Source: CAYUUW01 sp964448005 (GTDB taxonomy: Bacteria; Patescibacteriota; Gracilibacteria; UM-FILTER-43-11). From it: a DNA stretch of 23,343 nucleotides. Positions 1-6,491 of the stretch are shown here, piece by piece (the stretch's first letter is position 1; the number at the start of each line of letters is the position of its first letter). The stretch lies in NCBI GenBank assembly GCA_964448005.1, contig CAYUUW010000019.1, positions 1 to 23,343 of the forward strand, read 5' to 3'. The notes beneath the pieces were generated by a model. The model had not been told where the DNA came from. It did not search any database and saw only the letters and a program-made list of their open reading frames with translations. Both the position numbers and the translations under genes were made by a program.

Positions 1-211
1 CCATGGAAGTCTCCCCCGTCCCGAACTCCAGCCCTCCCGTATCGACCAGGAAGAAGTCCATCACCGGATGCTGCACCTTGTGGAACAGGCGATCCCGAGT
101 GGTGCCGGCCTCTTCGGCCGTGATGGCCAGGCGGGCGCCGATGATTTTGTTGAAGAGGGTCGATTTGCCCACATTGGGCCTTCCCACCAAGCTGACAATA
201 GGAATTTTCAT
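1..211 (-). CDS. der: GTPase Der (EngA), N-terminal part only
   Basis: Reading leftward from the ATG at 211, the 70 visible residues begin MKIPIVSLVGRPNVGKSTLF. They contain the G1/P-loop GRPNVGKST, a GTTRDR switch I motif and the G3 motif DTGG. This is the first GTPase domain of Der, an essential tandem-GTPase protein that acts in 50S ribosomal subunit maturation. The rest lies beyond the left edge, so the second GTPase and KH-like domains cannot be checked. Era and MnmE share similar P-loops, but the spacing and the start right at the G1 motif favour Der. The gene lies downstream of rpsU on the same strand, with the rpsU terminator between them. Confidence 0.88.
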   Translation of the reverse strand, partial: MKIPIVSLVGRPNVGKSTLFNKIIGARLAITAEEAGTTRDRLFHKVQHPVMDFFLVDTGGLEFGTGETSM

Positions 212-235
212 GTTGAGGTTGAGCGGATTGGGAAC

Positions 236-260
236 AAAAAGGACCCCTTCAGGGGTCCTT
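236..260 (-). terminator. Rho-independent terminator of rpsU
   Basis: Read on the minus strand, AAGGACCCC and GGGGTCCTT form a 9-bp stem with a 4-base loop, ending in a T run (the A run at 236-240). It lies 22 bases past the rpsU stop codon and upstream of der, so some transcription may read through into der. Confidence 0.8.
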
Positions 261-281
261 GAGGATGCGGAGTGAAAGGAA

Positions 282-488
282 TCAGCTGTAGTACTTGGCC
301 CGCTCCCGGGTGGCCCTGTGCCTGGCCCGAATGATCGCCGCTTTGCGGACAAGGCGCTTGGTAGGGGCGTCCTCGTGGAAACGGTTGTTTCTGGCGTCCT
401 GCAAGACCCTGGCCCGCTGGGCCACTTTCTTGAAGCGGGCGATCAGCCTTTCGCCGGACTCGTTGGGTTTTTTGATGGCGTAGATCAT
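282..488 (-). CDS. rpsU: 30S ribosomal protein S21
   Basis: A 68-residue, strongly basic protein that starts with ATG at 488 and ends in KYYS. The N-terminal pattern (IKKPNESGERLIARFKK) and the arginine-rich helices (RLVRKAAIIRARHRATRERA) are typical of bS21. This small-subunit protein sits near the anti-Shine-Dalgarno end of 16S rRNA and assists initiation. Length is normal for the family (about 58-70). The gene has its own promoter (524-552) and terminator (236-260), so it is probably a single-gene unit. No Shine-Dalgarno sequence is obvious; only a weak AAGG lies 10 bases before the ATG. Confidence 0.93.
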   Translation of the reverse strand: MIYAIKKPNESGERLIARFKKVAQRARVLQDARNNRFHEDAPTKRLVRKAAIIRARHRATRERAKYYS

Positions 489-523
489 GTCTCGTGCCTT
501 GTTTAGGATTCAAAAGCGTGGCT

Positions 524-552
524 ATTTTACAGAATGAGGAAAAAGGGCGCAA
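524..552 (-). promoter_or_regulatory. Sigma-70-type promoter of rpsU
   Basis: On the minus strand there is a -35 box TTGCGC (547-552), a 17-base spacer and a -10 box TAAAAT (524-529) directly preceded by TG. This places the transcript start about 25-30 bases before the rpsU ATG. Confidence 0.65.
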
Positions 553-655
553 GTTTTTTCTCGGTGATTTTTTGCTGCCCTTTTGTTACCTTTTTCCCGC
601 TAGGGCGTATAGCACACCAAAGCAGCGCCGCTTCGGAATCCATTAATCCTATCCT

Positions 656-1225
656 ATGGAAGAAAAAAAGCTACTTGAGCAATGCCAAAGCGGGCAAATG
701 GGTTCTTTTGCCGGGCTTTACGACCTCTACGCCCAAAAGATTTTCGGATTCCTTTTCCACAAGACCTTCGACCGTTCCTTGGCCGAAGACCTGGCCAGCG
801 AAACCTTCATGAAGGCGCTCGAGCGCATCCAAGGATTCGACCCGAAAAAAGGGAATTTCCAGGCCTGGCTCTTTGCCATTGCCCGAAACACCCTGATCGA
901 TCACTTCCGGAGCCGGAAGGAAACGGCTTCCATCGAGGATGCGTGGGAACTGGCGGCGGACGACGACACGGCGCGGAGCGCGGAGCTCAGCCTTTTGCGC
1001 CGCTCCCTGCAGGAGAAGATGCTCCTGCTCAATCCTCAGCAGCGCGAGATCCTGATGCTCCGCTTTTGGCAGGACCTGAGCTTTCGGGACATTGCCCAGA
1101 TCCTGGGAAAATCCGAAGCGAGCGTCAAAATGGCCGCCGGCCGAGGCCTCAGGTCCCTTCGGGGGCACGCCCGACTCCTTTCCCTTTTCGCCTTGCTGGT
1201 TCAGCCCTCTTCTAATTCCTTCTAA
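656..1225 (+). CDS. ECF-type RNA polymerase sigma factor
   Basis: A 189-residue protein with the two domains of an extracytoplasmic-function sigma-70 factor. Region 2 (about residues 15-90) includes AEDLASETFMKALERI and the -10-recognising segment FQAWLFAIARNTLIDHFR. Region 4 (about 125-175) is a helix-turn-helix built on LNPQQREILMLRFWQDLSFR followed by DIAQILGKSEASVK. There is no region 1 or region 3, as expected for ECF factors. It would direct RNA polymerase to a small stress or envelope regulon. The gene ends 11 bases before the start of a large membrane protein, the usual place for an anti-sigma gene. The start ATG is preceded by AATCCTATCCT, with no Shine-Dalgarno. The ECF subgroup cannot be named from sequence alone. 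Confidence 0.92.
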   Translation: MEEKKLLEQCQSGQMGSFAGLYDLYAQKIFGFLFHKTFDRSLAEDLASETFMKALERIQGFDPKKGNFQAWLFAIARNTLIDHFRSRKETASIEDAWELAADDDTARSAELSLLRRSLQEKMLLLNPQQREILMLRFWQDLSFRDIAQILGKSEASVKMAAGRGLRSLRGHARLLSLFALLVQPSSNSF

Positions 1226-1236
1226 CCACAATCCCT

Positions 1237-2724
1237 ATGAACCATGACATTGATTCACTCTTCCGGGAGCTGTCGGAGCTCGTTCCGGAAATGAAAAACG
1301 ACCCAGAATCCTGGAAGGCTTTCTTAAGCTCTTTTATAGAGCAGCAGCCAGATTCGAAAATCGACCCAAGATTCAAGGAGCAGCTGCGACAGCAGATCCT
1401 GAGCGCCATCGGACGGAAGCAGGATGCGGCTCTGGACAAGGGCAGAAACTGGCCCCAATGGCTCAAGTGGTCGCTGGGCCTGGCGGGAAGCTTTGCCGTG
1501 ATTTCGTTCGCCCTGCTGCCGTACCTGCGCCCCCCCTCCCCTTCTTCCCCCTCTCTCCAAATGACTTTCCCAGAAAGCCCGGTGACCTTCGAGGAGGCCT
1601 CTCTTTCCGTCTCCGCGGAATCCGATGCTGCCGCTCAGGCTCTCATGAACGACTCCGCCTTCGTGCAAGTGAACGACCTGCCGCCCAACGCTCTGGGGAA
1701 CATCGCCCAAAGCAATCCTCAGGCCAAAGGGGTGGCCATGGGGGAACTGGAGCGCGGCGGAGGAGGCGGAATCCCCTCCCAGGGAATGCCTTACAATGGG
1801 GCCAGAGTCAACATCAGCTACCAGTACAAAGGCAAACCCCTGAGCGGCCTCCCGGAGCAGACCCGGGCGTACCGCAAAAAGCTGGGGGCCAGCGAGCGGC
1901 TGAACCAAGGCATCTCCTCCCTCATTGGAGAAGCGGGAATGGGGGGGCTCGATCTTAAAAGGCTGGGGCAGCTGGAGCTGAGGCAAATGCTTTTGGCTCA
2001 ACAGCCAAGCCCGGATAAGCCAGATGAAATCCCCTATCAGGTGAATGTGGATTTCCAGAACAGGACCATCTGGCTTCATCCCGATCAGGAGAAGTGGCAA
2101 AAGAAATTCTGCCCCAATGGAGTTTGCGACTATGCGCCTTTGCTCAAAGCCTCCATTCCGTCGGATGATCAAATCAAGGCCATCGCCAAGAACTTCCTGG
2201 ACTCGCTGGGGGTGGATCTGAGCAGTACGGAAGGAGCCCAAATCAACAAGTACTGGCTTACGGATCTGGCCCCCGGACAATCCCCCCTCGAGCCGGATCC
2301 CTATCCGGACACTATTCAGGTCATCTTCCCCATATTGGTCGAGGGCCAAACCGTTCAAGAGGCGTGGGGTCAGCTCGTGGGAATTGGCGTAGAGGTGAAC
2401 CTGCGCTATAAAAATGTTTCCTCCGCCCAGATCCCCATCATGGAGCTGGAGGCCAGCAGCTACCCCGCCCTCCGCGCCGATGAGATTCTGGAGTCCGCCC
2501 AAAAAGGAGGCTACGATGGAGTGAGCTACGCCAATCCGGACCAAAGCGTCACCTTTACCCTTGGTTCGCCTAAGCAAGAATTGCGACGGATTTGGCAATA
2601 CGCCCCCGAGGGCCCCAAGGAGATTCTAGTGAACATGATGGTCTTCCCTGTGCTGGACAGGAAAGAGTCGCCGGACTACTACGTGCCCCAGCAAGTGCTT
2701 GTCCCCTTGGCCAAGAGCCAATAG
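1237..2724 (+). CDS. Single-pass membrane protein, probable anti-sigma factor with a large outer domain
   Basis: The 495-residue protein has about 75 hydrophilic N-terminal residues rich in helix formers, one membrane span (about 77-97, WLKWSLGLAGSFAVISFALL), a proline/serine-rich linker and an outer domain of almost 400 residues. The outer domain has a glycine run (RGGGGGIPSQG, about 171-181) and a two-cysteine motif (CPNGVC, near 293). The cytoplasmic tail, single span and position 11 bases after the ECF sigma gene suggest an anti-sigma factor. I see no HxxxCxxC zinc motif of the ZAS class, so the family is unknown. The outer domain is far longer than in common RseA-type anti-sigmas and could sense a ligand or envelope stress. 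The role is inferred from context. Confidence 0.72.
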   Translation: MNHDIDSLFRELSELVPEMKNDPESWKAFLSSFIEQQPDSKIDPRFKEQLRQQILSAIGRKQDAALDKGRNWPQWLKWSLGLAGSFAVISFALLPYLRPPSPSSPSLQMTFPESPVTFEEASLSVSAESDAAAQALMNDSAFVQVNDLPPNALGNIAQSNPQAKGVAMGELERGGGGGIPSQGMPYNGARVNISYQYKGKPLSGLPEQTRAYRKKLGASERLNQGISSLIGEAGMGGLDLKRLGQLELRQMLLAQQPSPDKPDEIPYQVNVDFQNRTIWLHPDQEKWQKKFCPNGVCDYAPLLKASIPSDDQIKAIAKNFLDSLGVDLSSTEGAQINKYWLTDLAPGQSPLEPDPYPDTIQVIFPILVEGQTVQEAWGQLVGIGVEVNLRYKNVSSAQIPIMELEASSYPALRADEILESAQKGGYDGVSYANPDQSVTFTLGSPKQELRRIWQYAPEGPKEILVNMMVFPVLDRKESPDYYVPQQVLVPLAKSQ

Positions 2725-2745
2725 TCTTCAGCAAAAATCGCTACG

Positions 2746-2776
2746 AAAAAAGCCGAAGGCATGCCTTCGGCTTTTC
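2746..2776 (+). terminator. Terminator after the sigma/anti-sigma pair
   Basis: AGCCGAAG (2751-2758) and CTTCGGCT (2765-2772) form a stem around a short GCATGC loop, flanked by an A run on the left and TTTT on the right. It lies 26 bases past the stop at 2724. The flanking A and T runs could let it work in both directions. Confidence 0.75.
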
Positions 2777-2790
2777 CTGATTGCTCCCCA

Positions 2791-2819
2791 TTCCAAAAAG
2801 AACCGCCCTACATTAAAAT
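2791..2819 (+). promoter_or_regulatory. Possible promoter for the 2855 gene
   Basis: A good -10 box TAAAAT (2814-2819) lies 17 bases from a poor -35 box TTCCAA (2791-2796). It sits just after the terminator of the preceding unit and 35 bases before the next ATG. Confidence 0.4.
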
Positions 2820-2854
2820 GGCCTTGTGCCTGATTCAACTTAGCCCTCGTTCCT

Positions 2855-3256
2855 ATGCCAGAATCGCCTGATTACAGCCCCGAATCCCCCGCCTTGGCCC
2901 TTCTGCCAGAGCTGATGAACGCGCTGGGCCTGGAGCGCAGCGAAGGAATGGCTGAGCTGGAGGGGCTGATCGTGGCTGAGCTGGAAAATAGTGAAGAGGG
3001 GGTTTTTAGCCAAACCCTCAGCAGGCTGAGCGTAGAATACAGTGAGTTTTTTGAGCCAGCTCAAAAGGCTATTGAGGAATCTCGGGTTGCGGAAAGGATA
3101 ACGGCCGGACGCCTTTTGGCCAACGCCCTTTTATTTAAGGCTGCCGGAAGACCAAACGACGCAGCCAATGAGTTGGAAGGTGCGGCAGATGTGCTCTGGA
3201 ATGCGTCAGGCATGGAGGATTTGGCGGTGATGGCAAAGAAGATTAAAGGGTTATGA
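2855..3256 (+). CDS. Hypothetical soluble helical protein
   Basis: A 133-residue acidic protein that I cannot assign to a family. It appears almost entirely alpha-helical, with many Glu, Ala and Leu residues, no signal peptide, no membrane span and no cysteine. The C-terminal half (SRVAERITAGRLLANALLFK, then AAGRPNDAANELEGAADVL) looks like a helical hairpin or a TPR-like repeat, but it is too short to call. It starts at ATG 2855 after CTCGTTCCT and lacks a Shine-Dalgarno. A terminator upstream separates it from the sigma operon. Base use over the frame looks coding and no better frame overlaps. Function unknown. Confidence 0.7.
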   Translation: MPESPDYSPESPALALLPELMNALGLERSEGMAELEGLIVAELENSEEGVFSQTLSRLSVEYSEFFEPAQKAIEESRVAERITAGRLLANALLFKAAGRPNDAANELEGAADVLWNASGMEDLAVMAKKIKGL

Positions 3257-3272
3257 TCATGGACGTTGTGCT

Positions 3273-3503
3273 ATGCTTGGAGCATCCTTATTTTTCCCCA
3301 TGCTTCGATTTTTTGCCAAAAAACGCCATCCATTGGGCCTCGTCCTCTCCGGCTTCGCTGTCATCGCCTTTTGGAGAGGCATCTGGGGCCTGATGGACAT
3401 GTATCTCTTCCCCCAATGGCCCTTGGCGAGCTATGGGGTTTCCCTGGTCGTGGGATTGGCCATCCTGTACTTCAACGATTTCTCCTTTTCGGAGTTCGAG
3501 TAA
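3273..3503 (+). CDS. Small two-span membrane protein
   Basis: A 76-residue protein with two hydrophobic segments (about residues 24-43 and 52-66) joined by a WGLMDMYLFPQW loop, ending in the acidic tail NDFSFSEFE. Short membrane proteins with a similar tryptophan/aspartate/LFP loop occur in many bacterial genomes without a known role; this resemblance is from memory and unchecked. An alternative start at the ATG at 3300 gives 67 residues beginning MLRFFAKK, which keeps both spans and adds a better positive-inside start. It lies 16 bases after the 2855 gene, so the two may be co-transcribed. Confidence 0.62.
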   Translation: MLGASLFFPMLRFFAKKRHPLGLVLSGFAVIAFWRGIWGLMDMYLFPQWPLASYGVSLVVGLAILYFNDFSFSEFE

Positions 3504-3510
3504 GACCGGC

Positions 3511-3539
3511 TTGAAAAATGCTTTGCCTTTCGTCACAAT
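3511..3539 (+). promoter_or_regulatory. Promoter of the first tRNA-Ser
   Basis: A -35 box TTGAAA (3511-3516), a 17-base spacer and a -10 box CACAAT (3534-3539). The expected transcript start is about 6 bases before the tRNA 5' end at 3552. Confidence 0.5.
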
Positions 3540-3551
3540 GGTCGCCGTTAC

Positions 3552-3638
3552 GGAGAGATGGCCGAGTGGCTGAAGGCGCCGCTCTCGAAAAGCGGTAGAG
3601 TCGAAAGATTCTCGTGAGTTCAAATCTCACCTCCTCCG
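3552..3638 (+). tRNA. tRNA-Ser(CGA), first copy, acceptor stem mismatched
   Basis: A class II tRNA with a D arm (GCCGAGTGGCTGAAGGC), an anticodon stem-loop with CCGCT/AGCGG around CTCGAAA (anticodon CGA, reading UCG), a long variable arm and a TTCAAAT T-loop on a GTGAG/CTCAC stem. The 5' acceptor strand GGAGAGA does not fully pair with the 3' strand CTCCTCC: two A-C mismatches and one G-U remain. The 3' strand would pair perfectly with GGAGGAG. CCA is not encoded. The gene may be a chimera, a decayed copy or an assembly join beside the gap at 3682. Confidence 0.75.
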
Positions 3639-3681
3639 AATCCTTAAAAATATATACTAACAATCGGAAGGGAGTAATGTT

Positions 3682-3691
3682 NNNNNNNNNN
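3682..3691. other. Assembly gap (10 N)
   Basis: Ten Ns interrupt the sequence inside the second tRNA-Ser, after about its first 14 bases would have begun. The run is probably a fixed-length placeholder, so distances across it are not reliable. Confidence 0.95.
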
Positions 3692-3767
3692 GTGGTTGAA
3701 GGTGCCGCTCTCGAAAAGCGGTATGCCAGAAATGGCATCGAGGGTTCGAATCCCTCTCTCTCCGCCA
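3692..3767 (+). tRNA. tRNA-Ser(CGA), second copy, 5' end lost in the gap
   Basis: The visible part begins in the D arm (GTGGTTGAAGG), then shows the same anticodon stem-loop as the first copy (anticodon CGA), a different variable arm (TGCCA/TGGCA stem), a GAGGG/CCCTC T-stem with loop TTCGAAT, and the 3' acceptor strand TCTCTCC, discriminator G and encoded CCA (3765-3767). The 3' strand pairs perfectly with GGAGAGA, the 5' strand seen in the first copy. The missing 5' end (about 14 bases) lies in the N gap. Confidence 0.85.
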
Positions 3768-3886
3768 TCCTTCGGCTTCACTATGCTCCGCTCAGGATGA
3801 CGAATGAGGTCAGAGGGATGAGAAGCCTGCCCTGAGACGCAGCGCAGCGCAGGCCGAACGGGAATCCCTCTCCACCATCCTTCGCT
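3748..3886. repeat. Direct repeat of the tRNA-Ser 3' end
   Basis: GAATCCCTCTC, the end of the second tRNA-Ser T arm, runs through the tRNA end into CCATCCTTCG (3748-3774). It recurs at 3862-3884 as GAATCCCTCTC then CACCATCCTTCG, lacking the TCTCCG of the acceptor. The copies are 114 bases apart. The DNA between contains a CTTCGGCTTCACTATGCTCC-type repeat and no gene. Direct repeats of a tRNA 3' end are a known trace of element integration or slippage. Confidence 0.6.
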
Positions 3887-3909
3887 AAAAGCCCTAAACC
3901 AAATAAGAC

Positions 3910-4308
3910 ATGTTCTGGAAGCTGTATATTGTAGCGCTTTCGGCCTTCTGCGCCATCGACATGCTCTGGCTAGGGCTGATCGCCAGGAGATTCTACCAAA
4001 ATCAGATAGGGTTTCTGATGAAAAGCGATATCAATTGGGCCGCAGCGGTCATTTTCTATCTTGTTTTCATTGCAGGGCTGGTGGTTTTTGTTATTTCGCC
4101 TGCCGTTGAAAAGGAGTCCTGGACGCATGCTGTGCTCCTCGGCGCCCTATTCGGCTTCATCGCCTACGCAACCTATGACTTGACCAATTTGGCAACGCTC
4201 AAAGATTGGCCGCTGCTGGTGAGCTTGGTCGATTTGGCTTGGGGGGCAACCCTTGCGGCATCGGTCTCTGCAGTGGCGTATTTCGCAGTCACAAAAACCA
4301 GCCTATGA
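3910..4308 (+). CDS. DUF2177 family membrane protein
   Basis: A 132-residue integral membrane protein with four predicted spans. It carries conserved DUF2177 features: an early acidic/aromatic motif (IDMLWLGLIARRFYQNQIG, about 17-35), the block FGFIAYATYDLTNLATLKDW and the C-terminal VDLAWGATLA. Its biochemical function is unknown. Its TGA stop overlaps the ATG of the DUF1295 gene (ATGA at 4305-4308), so the two are probably translationally coupled and may work together in the membrane. It starts at ATG 3910 without a Shine-Dalgarno sequence. Confidence 0.85.
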   Translation: MFWKLYIVALSAFCAIDMLWLGLIARRFYQNQIGFLMKSDINWAAAVIFYLVFIAGLVVFVISPAVEKESWTHAVLLGALFGFIAYATYDLTNLATLKDWPLLVSLVDLAWGATLAASVSAVAYFAVTKTSL

Positions 4309-5075
4309 ATTATTTTGGGGCGCTTGCGATTGCTTTGTTCGTATACATGAACCTTTGGTTCATTGTTTCCCTGATCAAGAAGCGAAACGATATCGCGGAC
4401 ATCGCTTGGGGTCCGGGCTTCGCGCTCCTGGCCTGGACTTCCCTCTTTATCTCCGGAAACTTTGGCGCGCGAGGCTTGCTCGTCTCGCTTCTTGTGAGCG
4501 CTTGGGCCCTGCGCCTGGCTTGGCACATCTATGCGCGAAACAAGGGCAAGGAAGAGGATTACCGGTATGTGGCGTGGCGCAGGGCGTGGGGGAAATTTTT
4601 TTATTTGCGATCGTATTTTCAGGTCTACATCGTGCAAGGGGTGCTTTTGTTCGTCATTGCGTTGCCGTTGCTTTTCATCAACAGAAGCGCAGGCGGCCCA
4701 ATAAGCCCTCTGGACATGCTGGGCTGCTTGGTCTGGATGGTTGGATTCGCTTTTGAGGCTGTTGGCGATAGGCAATTGTCGAGTTTCATGAAAAACCCAA
4801 AGAATAAGGGCAAGCTCATGCGCTACGGACTCTGGAAATACACTCGCCACCCCAACTATTTCGGCGAAGTGACGCAGTGGTGGGGGGTGTGGGTCATTTC
4901 GATTTCAGCAGCCGACGCATGGATAACGATCGCAGGGCCGCTCACCATCACCTTCTTGATCCTGAAAGTGTCCGGAATTCCGATGCTTGAGGAGAAAATG
5001 GAGAAGCATCCGGAATTCGAGGAGTACAGAAGGAGCACCAGCATGTTTTTCCCTTGGCCTCCTAAAAGGAAATAG
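4305..5075 (+). CDS. DUF1295 family membrane protein (steroid 5-alpha-reductase/ICMT-like fold)
   Basis: The 256-residue protein has about six or seven hydrophobic spans. It has the family landmarks DIADIAWGPGF (about 29-39), WALRLAWHIYARN and, toward the C-terminus, the cofactor-site motif LWKYTRHPNYFGEVTQWWG, followed by ending LEEKMEKHPEFEEYRRSTS. DUF1295 proteins resemble the C-terminal domain of 3-oxo-5-alpha-steroid 4-dehydrogenases and isoprenylcysteine methyltransferases, where the HPNY/E region binds NADPH or SAM. Lipid or isoprenoid chemistry is plausible, but the substrate is unknown. I chose ATG 4305 because it overlaps the upstream stop (ATGA). The open frame extends further upstream inside the DUF2177 gene. 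Confidence 0.88.
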   Translation: MNYFGALAIALFVYMNLWFIVSLIKKRNDIADIAWGPGFALLAWTSLFISGNFGARGLLVSLLVSAWALRLAWHIYARNKGKEEDYRYVAWRRAWGKFFYLRSYFQVYIVQGVLLFVIALPLLFINRSAGGPISPLDMLGCLVWMVGFAFEAVGDRQLSSFMKNPKNKGKLMRYGLWKYTRHPNYFGEVTQWWGVWVISISAADAWITIAGPLTITFLILKVSGIPMLEEKMEKHPEFEEYRRSTSMFFPWPPKRK

Positions 5076-5109
5076 GAAGGCAGGGGGGCGGGGGGCGGAA
5101 GGCGACTGC

Positions 5110-5138
5110 TTGCGATTTCCGGTCAAAACATGTATTAT
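5110..5138 (+). promoter_or_regulatory. Sigma-70-type promoter of the 5237 gene
   Basis: A -35 box TTGCGA (5110-5115), a 17-base spacer and a -10 box TATTAT (5133-5138). The predicted start near 5145 gives an untranslated leader of about 90 bases that contains the hairpin at 5193-5218. Confidence 0.65.
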
Positions 5139-5192
5139 TTTTTCGGCTCCAGACGTCAAAGGATCCAAAAAGCGGCCGCGAAAAATATTTTC

Positions 5193-5218
5193 CTTGTTAG
5201 GAACAAGAGAGTTTTTTT
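5193..5218 (+). terminator. Terminator-like hairpin in the leader of the 5237 gene
   Basis: CTTGTT (5193-5198), loop AGG and AACAAG (5202-5207) form a 6-bp stem, with a run of seven Ts at 5212-5218 after four bases. It sits between the promoter at 5110-5138 and the ATG at 5237. It could stop transcripts of the DUF2177-DUF1295 pair, act as an attenuator, or both. The stem is short. Confidence 0.45.
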
Positions 5219-5236
5219 ATTGATTAATCCTGCACC

Positions 5237-5872
5237 ATGAACCAAAAGACACTCGCGGGCATCGCCATCGCCCTTCTTGCCTTGTCCGCTGCCGCCATTG
5301 GATATCGCCTTTGGGCCAATCGAGCGGATCCTTTGCCTCTTAGCAGCAATGTCGCGGCACCCCCGCCCTCCGCCTCCCAACCCGGCACGAACACTGTCCA
5401 GCCAAATGATATTTCGCCCGGCCAAACTCCCGCCGGCATTCCTGGCTGGAAAACTCATACCGATCAGCAATTGGCGATTCGCTTCGAATATCCTCCTGAT
5501 GCAATCGTGTCGCCTGTGGCGCAAAGGCAAACCGCAGACGGAGCGGCTATCGACGAATTGATCGTCACCCCTTCAGGGATGGACCCAACCAGGGTCCATT
5601 TTTTCTCTACGGCTGCCCCGCTCGATAAAGCCAAGAACATTCAGATCTACCCGTCCGAAATCAAGAGCAGTGAATTTTCCGATGTCGCGATTGATGGCTA
5701 TGTGGGCATACGGAGGATAGACCACTACTCGGCCAACGAATGCACCAACGAGCTGACGGTCGTGGGGAAAGGCGGATCGGTCTACGGATTCCACATCACC
5801 CAATGCCCCACGCACACTCCCGGTTATGACCAGCTGCGCAGAGACATCGCCAACAGCTTGGAGCTCCTGTAG
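5237..5872 (+). CDS. Exported or membrane-anchored protein of unknown function
   Basis: A 211-residue protein. Residues 7-25 form a hydrophobic N-terminal anchor (AGIAIALLALSAAAIGYRLW), followed by a proline/serine/asparagine-rich linker to about residue 70. A compact, probably beta-rich domain follows (FEYPPDAIVSP ... SVYGFHITQCP), with two cysteines that could form a disulfide, and a final helix (YDQLRRDIANSLELL). The pattern of a YP motif followed by strands and a closing helix resembles PsbP/Mog1-like folds, but I cannot name a family. There is no lipobox cysteine, so it is probably anchored by an uncleaved signal. Function unknown. Confidence 0.78.
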   Translation: MNQKTLAGIAIALLALSAAAIGYRLWANRADPLPLSSNVAAPPPSASQPGTNTVQPNDISPGQTPAGIPGWKTHTDQQLAIRFEYPPDAIVSPVAQRQTADGAAIDELIVTPSGMDPTRVHFFSTAAPLDKAKNIQIYPSEIKSSEFSDVAIDGYVGIRRIDHYSANECTNELTVVGKGGSVYGFHITQCPTHTPGYDQLRRDIANSLELL

Positions 5873-5891
5873 TCAGAGATCAATATCAATA

Positions 5892-5940
5892 GGCAATACA
5901 AATTCGAGCGCGCTCACCACGCTCGGATTTGTATTGCGCC
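5892..5940. repeat. Long intergenic hairpin
   Basis: AATACAAATTCGAGCG (5895-5910) and CGCTCGGATTTGTATT (5920-5935) form a 16-bp stem with one G-T pair and a 9-base loop. GGC and GCC just outside extend it across a small bulge. No T run follows on either strand, so it is not a standard Rho-independent terminator. It lies 20 bases past the stop of the 5237 gene and may protect that mRNA 3' end. Confidence 0.7.
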
Positions 5941-6054
5941 TAGGAAAAAAGTCTCCAAGAAGCTGAGCGGAAAAGAATGAGGGGGCTTCCAAAAGGCTGG
6001 AGGATGCTATAGGATAGCCAGCGAAATCATTTATATCTTTAAGCGTTTCGCTTT

Positions 6055-6471
6055 ATGAACAAGCTTCACAGCCTCATTCATCGCCTCCACAATCCCGATC
6101 TGGGAATTCTTTTTGTGCGCATCGCCCTAGGCCTCGTTTTCATCAGCGCAGGCTGGATGAAGATCACGAGCATCCAGGAAACGGTCGGCTTCTTCGGCAT
6201 GATCAGCCTCCCGGCTTGGACGGCCTATTTTGTGGCCTATGCCGAGTTCATCGGCGGCATCCTGTTTGTGCTGGGCCTTTTCACCCGCTACGCCGCCATT
6301 GTGATGGCTGTGATCATGCTGGTGGCCGTCAAGATCCTTTTTGCCAAGGGCTTCAGCATGGCCAATGGCGGCTACGAATATCCCCTGGTGCTCATGCTCT
6401 GCTCCATCGCCTTGGTCACCCTGGGTTCGGGCCATTATTCCGTGGCGCACCTGATCAAGCGAAAAAAATAG
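6055..6471 (+). CDS. DoxX family membrane protein
   Basis: A 138-residue protein with four membrane spans and the DoxX pattern: LGILFVRIALGLVFISAGWM with a following lysine (about 17-37), then FVAYAEFIGGILFVLGLFTR (about 62-81), then a hydrophobic hairpin. DoxX-type proteins are small quinone- or redox-associated membrane proteins. Some take part in thiosulfate oxidation or oxidative-stress defence, but most are uncharacterised. It starts at ATG 6055 right after a small hairpin (AAGCG-TTT-CGCTT, 6041-6053) with no Shine-Dalgarno. It has its own terminator at 6492-6524. Confidence 0.9.
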   Translation: MNKLHSLIHRLHNPDLGILFVRIALGLVFISAGWMKITSIQETVGFFGMISLPAWTAYFVAYAEFIGGILFVLGLFTRYAAIVMAVIMLVAVKILFAKGFSMANGGYEYPLVLMLCSIALVTLGSGHYSVAHLIKRKK

Positions 6472-6491
6472 CCTAATGTTCACACAAAAAG

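Noticed and set aside
1324..2598. 424-codon open frame on minus
   Set aside because: Antisense to the membrane protein after the sigma factor, which has a clear span and a short operon spacing.
3472..3768. 98-codon frame on minus beginning MAEREGFEPS
   Set aside because: A well-known false protein produced by translating tRNA-Ser genes backwards; it also crosses the N gap.
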